From NCBI RefSeq assembly GCF_051106095.1, contig NC_135788.1, positions 40,614,501-40,678,500 of the forward strand: 64,000 nucleotides of DNA. The letters are read 5' to 3'. Source of the stretch: Pogona vitticeps (lineage: Eukaryota > Chordata > Lepidosauria > Squamata > Agamidae). Shown here piece by piece: positions 35,205 to 46,021 of this stretch (positions within the stretch are counted from its first letter, which is position 1; each line of letters opens with the position of its first letter). Below the pieces are notes generated by a model that saw only the letters and a list, made by a program, of their open reading frames with translations, ran no database searches and was not told the origin of the DNA. The position numbers and the translations under genes were made by a program.

Positions 35205-35652
35205 ATTGATATATGTTTATGATCTTCACATCCCGCTGTCTGAGGAAGGCACACAGCATCCTGAGAGACTCTTCCCATCCTGCTTATAACTTTTTTGAAC
35301 TGTTGCCATCTGGCAGAAGATATAGAACAATTAAGACGTGGACCACACGTTTTCTGAATAGTTTTTATCCCAGAGCTATAATTGTACTTAATAATGAGCT
35401 TAAAGACCACCAGTAGTGAATAGTTAGTGGGACTGTGTTACTTGGCCTGCGGTGTAGATGTTTGTATTTTTAGTGGGGACTTTTAGTGGGTGGGGAGTGT
35501 TGGGGGATTCTTTTTAGTGGGAGGGGAGTGTTTGGGGAATTTTATGTGTGTGCATGTGTCTGGTCTCTGGGTGCCTGTGAATTTCATTTTATGGGTATAC
35601 TGTGTATATACTTACAATGACAATAAATGATGATGATGATGATGATGATGAT
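35205..35652 (+). mobile_element. LINE 3' end (Rex1/L2-like) with tail
   Basis: The plus strand encodes the usual C-terminal block of these LINEs: KAHSILRDSSHPAYNFFELL then PSGRRYRTIKTWTTRFLNSF. A G-rich 3' UTR ends in TATACTTACAATGACAATAA and (GAT)n. The same tail occurs inverted at 38510-38610 and 43435-43590. The clade is uncertain. Confidence 0.65.
35624..35652 (+). repeat. (GAT)n microsatellite
   Basis: About nine GAT units form the terminal repeat of the LINE tail. Confidence 0.9.
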
Positions 35653-35999
35653 ATTACAGGTGTAAAACAGTGTATTCTTACTTAGAATCTCACTCTAACA
35701 GTGCATTCCTGTACATGTCTTTCCAAAAAATAAGCCCTGTTGAATTCAGTGGGACCTACGTTGGAGTGGGTATCTGTAAGATGGTGCTATAAGGCTGCAG
35801 TGAGTGGTCCTGCTAGTTACTGTGTGAGTTATGTCTGAGTAATGTGTATTGGATCACACTACACAAAACTAGCAAAGTCAGAGGGGAAATGAGACAGATT
35901 TTTGTAGGATGCATATATGAAAAATAATGGCCGAAATCCTGTTGCTTTGCTATTCATGTGGAAGGCAAACAATGTTATATTCACTCCCTTTCATTCAAC

Positions 36000-36225
36000 T
36001 GGCTGGATAGCTTAGTGGTTTAGGTATCTGGCTATGGAGCCAGAGGTTGGGAGTTTTTCTTCCACTGTGCCTCCAGGGAGAAAAGCCAGCCTGTGTGGCC
36101 TTGGGCAAGCTGCACACTCCCAGGGGGCCCTGGGAAAAGGGGAATGGTAAATCACTTCTGAGTATTCTCTACCTGGAAAACTCTGAAAAGGATTGCCATA
36201 AGTTAGAATTGATTTGATGGCATGT
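36000..36225 (+). mobile_element. tRNA-derived SINE (GGCTGGATAGCT family)
   Basis: GGCTGGATAGCTTAGTGGTT (A box), then GCCAGAGGTTGGGAGTT, GTGGCCTTGGGCAAGCTGCA and the tail AGAATTGATTTGATGGCATG. Confidence 0.85.
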
Positions 36226-36631
36226 GATTGTTGCTATTATTTCAGCCAGCAATTAAAGAATCCCTACTGGGTTTCTCAAACATGTGCTGAGCCACCAATT
36301 ATTGGCACCCCTGAGAATCACAGCAGTAACTGTTAAAGCTGAAAGGGACTGTTTGCCTTCCACCTGTCTAAGGAAACAACAGGATTTCAACCAACGCTTT
36401 GTTTCATCTCTAGTGTCCAGGCATTTCTCCCTGAACATTCGGTGTCTCAGCAGTTTAGTGGTCCCATTGACCCATACGTCATCTTTTCCACCCTTCTCAC
36501 TAATTCCTTTATCCTCTAGTCTAGACACAATTATTATTCCTGTTACCCCACCTCCACCCAAATTTCCAGTCTTTGTTTCTTTGGCTGACTTCCACTCTGC
36601 TTTCTATGTAGGTTCATGGAATGGAAAAAAG

Positions 36632-36658
36632 CAAAAAAAAAAAAAAAAAAAAAAAAAG
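36632..36658 (+). repeat. Poly(A) run
   Basis: An A-run of about 27 bases, just before a BovB fragment but on the other strand's 5' side. Confidence 0.9.
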
Positions 36659-36734
36659 GTGAAAAAATATGATATGCAATATCATCAAATACTTACTTAG
36701 TGCGGCTTACTTTGATCGCACAAATATTTTATGT

Positions 36735-37720
36735 CATTGTCGTTGTTTAGTCATTTAGTCGTGTCCGACTCTTCGTGACCCCATGGACCAGAGCACGCCA
36801 GGCCCTCCTATCTTTCACTGCCTCCCAGAGTTTGGTCAGATTCATGTTGGTTGCTTCGCAGACACTGTCCAGCCATCTCATCCTCTGTCATCCCCTTCAC
36901 CTCTTGCCGTCACACTTTCCTAGCATCAAGGTTTTTTCCAAGGAGTCTTCTCATGGAATGGCCAAAATACTGGAGCCTCAGCTTCAGGATCTGTCCTTCC
37001 AGTGAGCACTTAGGGTTGATTTCCTTCAAAATGGATAGGTTTGTTCTCCTTGCAGTCCAGGGAACTCTCAAGAGTCTCCTCCATCACCACAATTCAAAGG
37101 CATCAATTCTTCGGTGGTCTGCTTTCTTTATGGTCCAGCTCTCACTTCCATATATCACGACAGGAAAAACCATAGCTTTGACTATTCGGACTTTTGTTGG
37201 CAAGGTGATGTCTCTACTTTTTAAGATGCTGTCAAGGTTTGTCATCGCTTTCTTCCCAAGAAGCAGGCGTCTTTTAATTTTGTGGCTGCTGTCTCCATCT
37301 GCAGTGATCACGGAGCCCAAGAAAATAAAATCTGTCACTGCCTCCATATCTTCCCCTTCTATTTGCCAGGAGGTTATGGGACCAGTGGCCATGATCTTAG
37401 TTTTTTGCTGTTGAGTTTCAGACCGTTTTTTGCACTCTCCTCTTTCACTCTCATTACAAGGTTCTTTAATTCCTCCTCACTTTCTGCCATCAGAGTGGTA
37501 TCATCTGCATATCGGAGGTTGTTGATAGTTCTTCCAGCAATCTTAATTCAGGCTTGGGATTCCTCCAGTCCAGCCTTTCGCATGGTGTATTCTGCATATA
37601 AGTTAAATAAGCCGGGGGACAATATACAGCCTTGTTGTACTCCTTTCCCAATTTTGAACCAATCAGTTGTTCCATATCCAGTTCTAACTGTTGCTTCCTG
37701 TCCCACATATAGGTTTCTCA
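36735..37720 (-). mobile_element. BovB (RTE) LINE, 5'-truncated and decayed
   Basis: The left end is the reverse complement of the BovB 3' terminus (TAGTCGTGTCCGACTCTTCG). Minus-strand blocks DFIFLGSVITADGDSS, LPTKVRIVKAMVFPV and RRIDAFELW match the intact copy at 50370. It ends within the reverse-transcriptase domain near NLYVGQEAT. The frame is interrupted and some positions have changed (GSESWTIKKADHRR). Confidence 0.93.
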
Positions 37721-38439
37721 GTATGTCATACTGTAATGGAAAAACTTACATTTTAATTAGCAATGGTCTCTTTTGTTTCAAGAGTGAAGGAAGCTAATAT
37801 TTTTTACAAAACATTAAGCATGTTTCTCACAGTTTTAGGGAGAACAACATATTATTGAATATTTTGTTTTTTTTCCCAAAGGTTCAAATGCAAGTTTTAC
37901 ATTACAGTAGTTTGGACTTGGTTCACAGAACAGCAATTGCAAAACAGATCACTTGGTGGTGCTAGATTATTTTCTAAGCAGAGTATGCTTTAACAGCCAA
38001 GTACTGTATCTGAAAGTGATCAGTGGCAGGGCTGACAGGCTGATGAGAAGATTTTTTTTAATGTTCACAGCAAATCTCAAAGGTGAAATGTGGAAATAAC
38101 TTAGTGGACACTGAATAGGGATGGGAGGACCACATGGTCTTTCCCTCAGTGTTCTTCTGTCTGAGTACAATGTCCTGATTCCTGTTTCCCTGAAATTGTA
38201 GAACTGAAGGGAAACACAGCCTGGACCTGTTCATTAATTAGAGGATGGACTCTGTTTGGTGTAAATTTTCATGTATTTGCATTGTATCCTCAACTGCTCT
38301 GAATGGATACTTATGCTTCTCAATGTGTACTCTGCCTTTTGAATGAAGGAACTTTAAGGTAGGATACAAATAGTCATAAAATAAATAAATGAAGCATCTA
38401 GGGAAATATGGCATATCTAAATAAAAATTATGAAATAAT

Positions 38440-38510
38440 TATCGTTTATTTATGTATTTATTTATTCTATTTATACCCCGCCTATCTGGTCATTTCGAAG
38501 CAGTTTTAAG
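38440..38510 (-). mobile_element. L2-like 3' tail
   Basis: (TTTA)-rich start followed by TTTATACCCCGCCTATCTGG, the reverse complement of a LINE or SINE tail. Short and tentative. Confidence 0.4.
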
Positions 38511-38511
38511 T

Positions 38512-38544
<33 letters not shown>

Positions 38545-38610
38545 TTATTGTCATTGTAAGTATATACACATACAACGAAATTCACAGACACCCAGAGACC
38601 AGACACTGGT
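38511..38610 (-). mobile_element. LINE tail (same family as 35205-35652)
   Basis: (AAT)n at 38511-38544, then TTTATTGTCATTGTAAGTAT and ACACCCAGAGACCAGACAC, inverted relative to 35560-35652. Confidence 0.6.
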
Positions 38611-38613
38611 ATT

Positions 38614-38660
38614 ACCATTTTTGTAATACAGACCATTTTTGTAATACAGACCATTTTTGT
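38614..38660. repeat. 18-bp tandem repeat, about 2.5 copies
   Basis: ACCATTTTTGTAATACAG recurs with exact 18-bp spacing and runs into the BovB fragment, probably a junction duplication. Confidence 0.85.
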
Positions 38661-38747
38661 GCTCTCCTCTTTCACCCTCATTATGAGGTTCTTTAAGTCC
38701 TCCTCACTTTCTGCCATCAGAGTGGTATCATCTGCATATCTGAAAAT
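38655..38747 (-). mobile_element. BovB internal fragment (YADD block)
   Basis: On the minus strand it encodes RYADDTTLMAESEEDLKNLI, the catalytic motif C region. It is cut on one side by the 18-bp repeats and on the other by a Sauria SINE. Confidence 0.85.
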
Positions 38748-38759
38748 ATTTATAAAAAT

Positions 38760-39099
38760 AGTAAAGGTTCCCCTTGACAATTTTTGTCCAGTCGTGTCCG
38801 ACTCTAGGGGGCGGCGCTCATCCCGCTCTTCAAGCCATAGAGCCAGCGTTTTGCCCGAAGACAATCTTCCATGGTCACATGGCCAGTGTGATTTAGACAC
38901 GGAACGCTGTTTACCTTCCCACCGAGATGGTACCTATTTATCTACTTGCATTTGCATGCTTTCAAACCGCTAGGTTGGCGGGAGCTGGGACAAGCAACGG
39001 TAGCTCACTCCGTCACGTGGATGCGATCTTATGACTGCTTGGTCTTCTGACCCTGCAGCACAGGCTTCTGCGGTTTAGCCCACAGCGCCACCACGTCCC
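38760..39099 (-). mobile_element. Sauria SINE with 12-bp target duplication
   Basis: The minus strand begins GGGACGTGGTGGCGCTGTGG (tRNA-like A box) and ends AGAGTCGGACACGACTGGAC then AAAGGGGAACC-type sequence. The block GAGTCGGACACGACT is shared with the BovB 3' end. ATTTATAAAAAT flanks it exactly at 38748-38759 and 39100-39111. It inserted next to a BovB fragment. Confidence 0.93.
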
Positions 39100-39171
39100 A
39101 TTTATAAAAATCAAAGAATCCTTATGTTACCACTTAGCTTTTTTTTTTACAAATGTAAAATTCTTATCTAA

Positions 39172-39393
39172 AAATGCCCTTTCAAGTTAATTCTGACTTA
39201 TAGCAACCCTTTTCATGGTTTTCCGGGTAGAGTATACTCAGAAGTGGTTTACTGTTACCTTTTTCTGGGACTGTGCAGCTTGCCCAAGGCCGCACAAGCC
39301 GGCTTTTCTCCAAGGAGGCATAGTGGGGAATCAAACTCCCAACTTCTGCCTCCGCAACCAGGTACCTAAACCATTGAGCTATCCAGCCAGATT
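39172..39393 (-). mobile_element. tRNA-derived SINE (GGCTGGATAGCT family)
   Basis: On the minus strand: GGCTGGATAGCTCAATGGTT, then GTTGGGAGTTTGATTCCCC (B box), CGGCCTTGGGCAAGCTGCAC and a tail ending AAGTCAGAATTAACTTGAAA. Confidence 0.85.
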
Positions 39394-39399
39394 TAAGAT

Positions 39400-40820
39400 G
39401 ACCCAAAATCCTAGCAAGTAGCAACGATGCTTAAATGAACTGAAAGAACATACTCAGTGATAGATTGTGGTGGGTGTCTGTTGAAGGGATTTCTCCTCCT
39501 ATGCCAGACCCTTCTGCTTGAAACATCTTTCAGATGAGACACACCTGTTCCCACAAGAGCTCACTGGAAATAATTGTTCCTTCATCTCCCCATGGAATCC
39601 ACTTGAAATAGTTCCTTTGCCACGATAGGATCTTATATAAATTTCAAGTCCTCTTTCAAGATGCAGCTGTATTCTTCAATCGAACAGAGGACTAGAAACT
39701 GGGAAAGAATAGCTAAAACCACTTTTTTCATTATTTTGATAATTCCCCCCCCCCCGCTACCCCAACCCCCAAACTGCTTTCTTAAAATGTTGTAGCTGCA
39801 CGTTTGGGACTGATAACAACAACCCAGTTGATTAGGATGGAAATCATTGCACCCTTTGTAGTTTATTTTGAATTCCTTCATTTTCAATCCTTTGTGATGG
39901 AACATTTAAACTTTAACAAGATAGTTTTTCATATTCCAAATATACGAAGCACATCACCTGTGCTTCTCTGCATGTTCCACATTGTTTAGATTGCATATTG
40001 GTATTTTTGCTACATCTCTTCTCTCCTTGTTTCCTGTCATCTGAACAATTGCGACCATCTGGGTGACAATCAGATTTGATTTTTGTCAGCTAGAGGACTT
40101 TAAAAGTGAATAGGTTTCATTTATTCTGCTTTGACAAGGAAAGGTTGCACTGCTTTTGGAATATTAATGTGGTTTATTCCATTTCTTTTCCTTGCTCAAA
40201 CTGAATAAAGTTTTTTTTTTTTAAAAAAAAAGGTTTGATTTAATAATAGCACTCTAATAGGAGTACCTGCAGGCCCTCATTTTGTATGACACTTTAATTG
40301 ACTTGTGAGCACGAGGAATTGAGTTCTTGCTCCCTGTCTTCCCTTTTATGTTGCCCTCCAAAGGTTTTTATCATACACAAATGTCACTGTTCATGCACGC
40401 CTCTTCGTCCGGGTTTAAAGGCAGAGACAGTTAATCAGTCAGCAAATTCCTCATCTCTCTACATTCAGCCAGCACCAGATGCAGCTCAATTAAACTTGGC
40501 ACTCAAGTACTTCACCAGAGAACCACCACACAAGCAATGAATGGATCAAACAAATCCATTTTGAAGGGTTTCAGGCAGGCATCTTGTGTGCACTTCCCTT
40601 GAACACAACAGGACTGTTTAATAGAAAACCTTGCTTACTCTCAAGCTATTAAAACGTTATTTTTAAAATTGATCATAATCAGCAATTAAGTAGCCTCTGC
40701 CAGCAGCATATGTATTTTAAGTAATACAATACTAGAAGTGGGGTCTGCAACAAAATGTTGCAGTACAACAGTGCTCCTGACAAGGGTTCCAGCCAATCAG
40801 CCATGCTGCTTTCTTAACAG
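39400..40820. other. Intergenic, no gene recognised
   Basis: Contains a short poly(C) run near 39747 and an A/T homopolymer junction near 40211-40231. No coding exon or named repeat. Confidence 0.5.
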
Positions 40821-40827
40821 GTACTCC

Positions 40828-40950
40828 ATTGGGTCCCAGATGTTCTTGGATTACCACTCCCAGAAAATCTAACCAGCACAACTAGTGGTGAAGGCTTCTG
40901 GGAGTTTTAGTCCAAAAAAACCTGAGGAGCCAAGGTTGGGAACCATGAGG
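40828..40950. mobile_element. Partial hAT-like MITE
   Basis: GGGTCCCAGATGTTCTTGGA...GGTGAAGGCTTCTGGGAG...CCAAGGTTGGGAACCAT matches the 30977 copy; the left end is damaged. Confidence 0.6.
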
Positions 40951-41589
40951 CACTCCATCCCCACTCCTTGGTCTCCCAGTTTCTACTGTCACTAGACAGC
41001 CAACATTCCATGGCCATTGAGCATGTTCTGGCCTCACTGGTCTTCCTCTGGGAGGAGGGCTATTTGTAGGGTTCATGACATCACAGTTCCCTCCCTAGAT
41101 TTTGGTGTTTCCCCTCACTTATTGATACTTCTCATTTCTTCATATTTTCCTGTTTTGGACCTATCAGCATATTTCAACCAAGAATGTCATAGCTTAATGT
41201 ATTTTTATTCATCTTTGTTTTTTCACCATTTAATAAAAGTATTGGGAGAAAGGTGAGGTATACAGTTTTAAAAATTGAATAAATTGATGAGGGTGGGGTC
41301 AACTGCAGCTTCCCCAACTCCTGTTGCACTGTAAAACTTCAAGTATCCCTCCCCACTGGCTATGCTGGCTAGGACTGGTAGTAGATAGTATCAGAACTAG
41401 CTGATCTAGAAGCCTGAATTAATGATAGAACACAAATCTGGGTGCAAATGGATGTTAAGGTGGTCTCTGAAAAGTTTCTTTGAGGGCACAAATGTAGATT
41501 GTGACTTCTAAACCAAGATAGACTGGCTTTATATGGTTTCAGAATTAGGTGCTCAGCTCTGTTGGGAAGAACACAAATGAGATGATGAT

Positions 41590-41722
41590 TATGATGATGA
41601 AGAAGACCCAAATGAGTAACAATGTTATTTTAAACATTGTGATTCATTTTTAAACATTTAAAAACATTATATATATATACATTATATATATAATTGTCAC
41701 TCATTTGGGTCTTCATCATCAC
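41590..41722. repeat. AT-rich palindrome
   Basis: GAAGACCCAAATGAGTAACA (41601-41620) pairs with the inverted TGTCACTCATTTGGGTCTTC (41695-41714) around an (AT)n-rich centre. Confidence 0.8.
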
Positions 41723-42880
41723 CATATATGTCCCATTACATTCGGATGATCCCAATTATTTTTTGTAATTGTATGGAATAATGTGGATGCATCAAGTCAG
41801 AAGATGGAGTGCTTTCTCCCTGCTATTCAGCTGTAGATAGCCAGTAATGCCACTGATCTTGACGAGAGCCTTCAAATAATGGTCCCAGGAAGAAGTCCTG
41901 AGATTGCAAGTCTATGACAAAAATAAAAATTAAATAAAAATAAAAATAAAAATTAAGTGCAGTATTTGTATTTTTGTTTTTTGGCAGCTAATTCATCCCA
42001 GCCACTGGTGAAACCACTAGTGCTATTGATATCAGCTCACTCCTGCACTATGTATCACTGCACAATGCATCCTTTATCACCTTCTTCTCCTGTGTGCTAT
42101 TATATGAGCAAATGAACAGTGCCCCTGAGATGTAACTTCCCAGGCTCATCACCAGCTTGTCACTCTTTCCCCAGTCTCCATCTGTCTTTCACACATGCAC
42201 CTTTCCCTGGTTTGCTACTCCCAGTCGTAGAAGGAATGTTGTTTGATCTGAGTGAATGTCACTAAAATATGTATTTTTCATAGGCTTTTTGTTTTCCTCT
42301 CTGAGCAAATGTGAAATGTGCCAGGTTCCGATATTTATATTTAGTATTTTTTTTCTTTATTATACTTCTTTCAACAGGGATCCTTCTCCTCTTCCTCTAT
42401 TTCACCACTATAACAATCTTGTCAAGTAGGTTTATCATGAGTTACAGTGAACGACCCAGTCTCTTGGCAGAGTGTGGAAATTAATTGGCTTAAAAACCTC
42501 TAATTGCACAGAGGATAAAAGTTCAGGGACCTACAGAGCAGAATTTGCTTCAGGTCTCCCCACAATAGACTAACCTTTATTGTTTAGTTCTCCTCAACCT
42601 CACTTACTATCACAATAACACACTGAGAAATACTGATAGGAGAAAGAATTTTTAAAACTTTCCATTCTATTCACAGTTCCTCACAGATAAAAAAAATCAA
42701 ACAGCATTCTGCAGAAAAATATTAATCTGGTTATATGGTACCAGAGCTTAGCTGTTTAACTAGCTTAATGGCTGACTCACTACATGACTTGCTGATTAGC
42801 TTCATAGCTTTAATTGTCCAAAACATTGCTGTACCTCCCTTTCACACAGCTTTATTACTGACTCAGTGACTGTAGGAACA
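41723..42880. other. Intergenic, no gene recognised
   Basis: No supported gene or named repeat. Confidence 0.5.
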
Positions 42881-42896
42881 GAGCCATTGCATAGAG

Positions 42897-43082
42897 CGGG
42901 GGTCTCCAAACTTTTCAGCATGAGGACCACATCATCTATTTTGCGCATTTTTGAGGGGCGAAGGAACACACACACGGGAACAGACCTGAGCCTACGGACC
43001 TCAGCCTGCTATGTTTGCCAGACCGGATAAAAAGGCAAGGCAGGCAGGATGTGGCCCGCGGGCCATAGTTTGGAGATCTCTG
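42897..43082. mobile_element. hAT-like MITE with perfect 8-bp target duplication
   Basis: Ends CGGGGGTCTCCAAACTTTTC and CATAGTTTGGAGATCTCTG are inverted repeats. GCATAGAG flanks it exactly (42889-42896, 43083-43090). Length 186 bp. Confidence 0.9.
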
Positions 43083-43434
43083 GCATAGAGATGCGCACAT
43101 GAGGATTGTGTGCTAGAATGAACATGTTTAGTTCAAAGGGATTGCCACTGTATGGTCGCTGTATGAATAGCTGTCATTTTAAAAATGGTGTAGCTGCTCA
43201 CCCACAACAGATCCTTAAAATCCTAGGCATGCTCACAAACTCAAAAAGGTTTGAGGAACTATTTTGCATCCTGATTTTTGAAAGGCCTGCCAACAGTCAG
43301 CTGATGCTTTCTGCAAGAAACAGGAAGATAATCACATACAGAAGGATCCATGGTGGAGCCTAGGCATGGGTCTTGATGCTCTCATGTGGCATGCGGGGAA
43401 GCACATGTAGATATTTCATGTACTTAATCAAATC

Positions 43435-43590
43435 AAATAAATGTATTATCATTGTAAGTATATACATAGTATACCCAATTCACACAGACACCCACATGCA
43501 CACACATAAACATCCCCAAACACTCCCCACCCACTAAAAATCCCCCACTAAGAATACAAAATCTAGTGATGAATACCATATCCCAACATG
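43435..43590 (-). mobile_element. LINE tail (same family as 35205-35652)
   Basis: TTATCATTGTAAGTATATAC, ACACAGACACCCACATGC and CCCACCCACTAAAAATCCCC are the inverted tail and UTR of the 35205 element. Confidence 0.65.
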
Positions 43591-44579
43591 TTATGTTATG
43601 TGCTATCAAGCCGGAATGGACTGACAGTAACCCTAAGAGGGCTTTCAAGGTAAATGAGGTATTTAAGAGTGGTTTTATCAGTTCCACTCCCCCTGTGTGT
43701 TTCTATGGCTCACAAGAAAGGAAAGGGAGAGGGAGTGCGGCTTAGTTTGGAAGCAAATGATACAACAAGAAACCTAATGACAAGAAGACCTACAGTGATA
43801 TTTAATGTTCTGTAATGAGATAAAGACCACTACACTTCTCCCTTCAACAATGCTGGCATTAGAGGTTCCAGACCCCCATAATTCAAGATCCATGTATAAC
43901 TTTTATGCCCCCCAAAATGTAACTATAAAGCACGAACAGTTGATTAACACACACACACACACACCTCCCCCAACCTGCATCAGCCTCCCAGCATGACTCA
44001 GCACCTTCCCCGGCTACCATGTGGAGCCACCATGACAGGAAAGGGAGGCAGCTGAGCCACCACGACCAGACCAGGAGTTGCTGCACTGCCAACCGCAGGA
44101 CCCTAGGTAAGCCTGAGACCCACCTTTCTCAGGCCACTATCTGGAGACGAATAGCAGCACAGTATTGAACTTTATTTGTTGATTTATTAATTGAAAAAAA
44201 GCCAACAACAACCCACCTGTGTATAACCAAGACCATGCTGCTCAGATCTGTGGAATTCTAGGAAGAAGCATATTCGAATTCTGTCTGTGCTGTGCTTAGA
44301 TTTAAATTCAGCTCTTGCAACAATTGTTTAGAAAAGTACTTGAGAACTCTTGCACACTTGGTAGTTCAATTGCACTGGGCAGTGCATGAAGGAAAGCTGG
44401 AAGTCCACAACTGTGGCCTATTAAGAAAAGGTAAAATGAAATCCAGACCAGTAGTTATTATACCAACTCATGCCCTTCCTTCCTTTAACACTTCTCTCCC
44501 CCCCAATAGTTCTTGAGATGCTACTGGTCGAATAGATGCTTATTTATAAAAGGCCAAAGATGGAGATTTAACTGCAAAG

Positions 44580-44880
44580 ATCATTAGCTTTCATATCGTT
44601 GCTTTCCAGGTTAAATTTAGAGGCATTGACCATCAAGTCTCAGGAGGTCGGACGCAGATGAGAGTACTTTCAACTCAAACGCTGCTGCAATTAATTTACT
44701 CTCGCAGATCTGTAAGCCAGCTCTAAAGGCCAATAAAGTGTTTCAAGCAACCGTAAGAACATTAGTTAGTCTTAATGAGAACATTATTGACTACCAACGC
44801 ACTGAGGAATACGTTAAGACTTTGATTCTGTAACAATCGTTTGCTTGCAAGGATGATGAAGTGGAGCAGGTAGGATGAGA
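44580..44880. other. Candidate conserved non-coding element
   Basis: Unique sequence with no repeat features, little low complexity, and motifs such as CAATTAATT, TTAGTTAGTCTTAATGAG and GGCCAATAAAGTG. It reads like a developmental enhancer in a gene desert, but there is no direct proof here. Confidence 0.25.
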
Positions 44881-45399
44881 GGCTATGCCCTGCAACCCAT
44901 TCTTGGTTTGTGTCAAGACCTCAGAAATCAAGGTCTACGCTAGATTTGCACCATCAGCCAGACAATGAGCTCTACAACTAAAATTATAATTCAGATAGTT
45001 TGGAATGATTCCCATTGAGATCATTTAACTGAGACTGATAGACAATAACATTGCAGCCTGCCTACTTGATTGGGGTTTGAAGCTATAAAAATGGACCTTT
45101 GTAGGAGGGCAAGAAGCTGAGGGAAGAGGGATGATGCACATGACCATGAAACAGGACAAACTGTTATGGTGTCTTGTTACAGTATCCAGCAGAATGAATT
45201 TTTACCAAGTGTGCCTGTCAGGGATTTAAGATGTTTAAGAAAGGCTTTTTCTTCATCCCATCAGCTTCACGGGTAGATTTGGTGATGATATGAGAGAGGA
45301 TCTTCTGGGTGTCTTCTCCTCTCCCCCTCTCCTTTCCTTCTCCTGGCAGGTTAAAAATCTTTCATTGAGACAACCCTCTGGCCCCTGAATAGATGTTAA

Positions 45400-45592
45400 G
45401 TAACTGTTTTTTAGCCTTTTGTTTCTGTCCATGGAGTTTGCTTGGCAAAGATACTGAAGTGGCTTGCCAGTTCCTGCTCCAGGTGGATCATGTTTAGTCA
45501 GAACTCTCCTCTATGACCTGTCCGTCCTGGCTGTCCCTGCACAGCATTGTCCATAGCTTCTCTGAATTGCTAAAGCCCCTGAAGGTGATTCT
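45400..45592 (-). mobile_element. BovB 5' region fragment
   Basis: It shares CATAGCTTCTCTGAATT with 46967-46983 next to a BovB endonuclease fragment, in the same orientation. The rest is read as BovB 5' sequence from memory. Limits uncertain. Confidence 0.45.
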
Positions 45593-45594
45593 CC

Positions 45595-46021
45595 CTCCTT
45601 ATTTAACTTATACTGCATGCATAATACATCACACAAAAGGCTGGACTGGATGAATCCCAAGCCAGAATTAAGATTGCTGGAAGAAATATCAATAACCTCA
45701 GATATGCAGATGATACCACTCTGATGGCAGAAAGTGAGGAGGAATTAAAGAACCTCTTAATGAGGGTGAAAGAGGAGAGCGCAAAAAAAAAAAAAGATGT
45801 GAAGCTCAATGGCCAAAAAAACTAAGATCATGGCCACTGGTCCCATCACCTCCTGGCAAATAGAAGGGGAAGATATGGAGGCAGTGACAGATTTTACCTT
45901 CTTGGGCTTCATGATCACTGCAGATGGTGATAGCAGCCATGAAATTAAAAGACTCCTGCTTCTTTGAAGGAAAGTGATAACAAACCTAGACAGCATCTTA
46001 AAAAGCAGAGACATAACCACC
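45595..46021 (+). mobile_element. BovB reverse-transcriptase fragment
   Basis: The plus strand holds NLRYADDTTLMAESEEELKN and GPITSWQIEGEDMEAVTDF blocks, with an interruption near 45785 and a premature stop near 45966. It joins an oppositely oriented BovB endonuclease fragment at 46021/46022. Confidence 0.9.

Noticed and set aside
36284-37797. Plus-strand open frames of 130-190 codons
   Set aside because: They are antisense to the decayed BovB at 36735-37720 or unique sequence ending in poly(A).
38760-39099. tRNA-like A and B boxes
   Set aside because: They belong to SINEs; no cloverleaf or anticodon arm of a functional tRNA is present here or in the other SINE copies.
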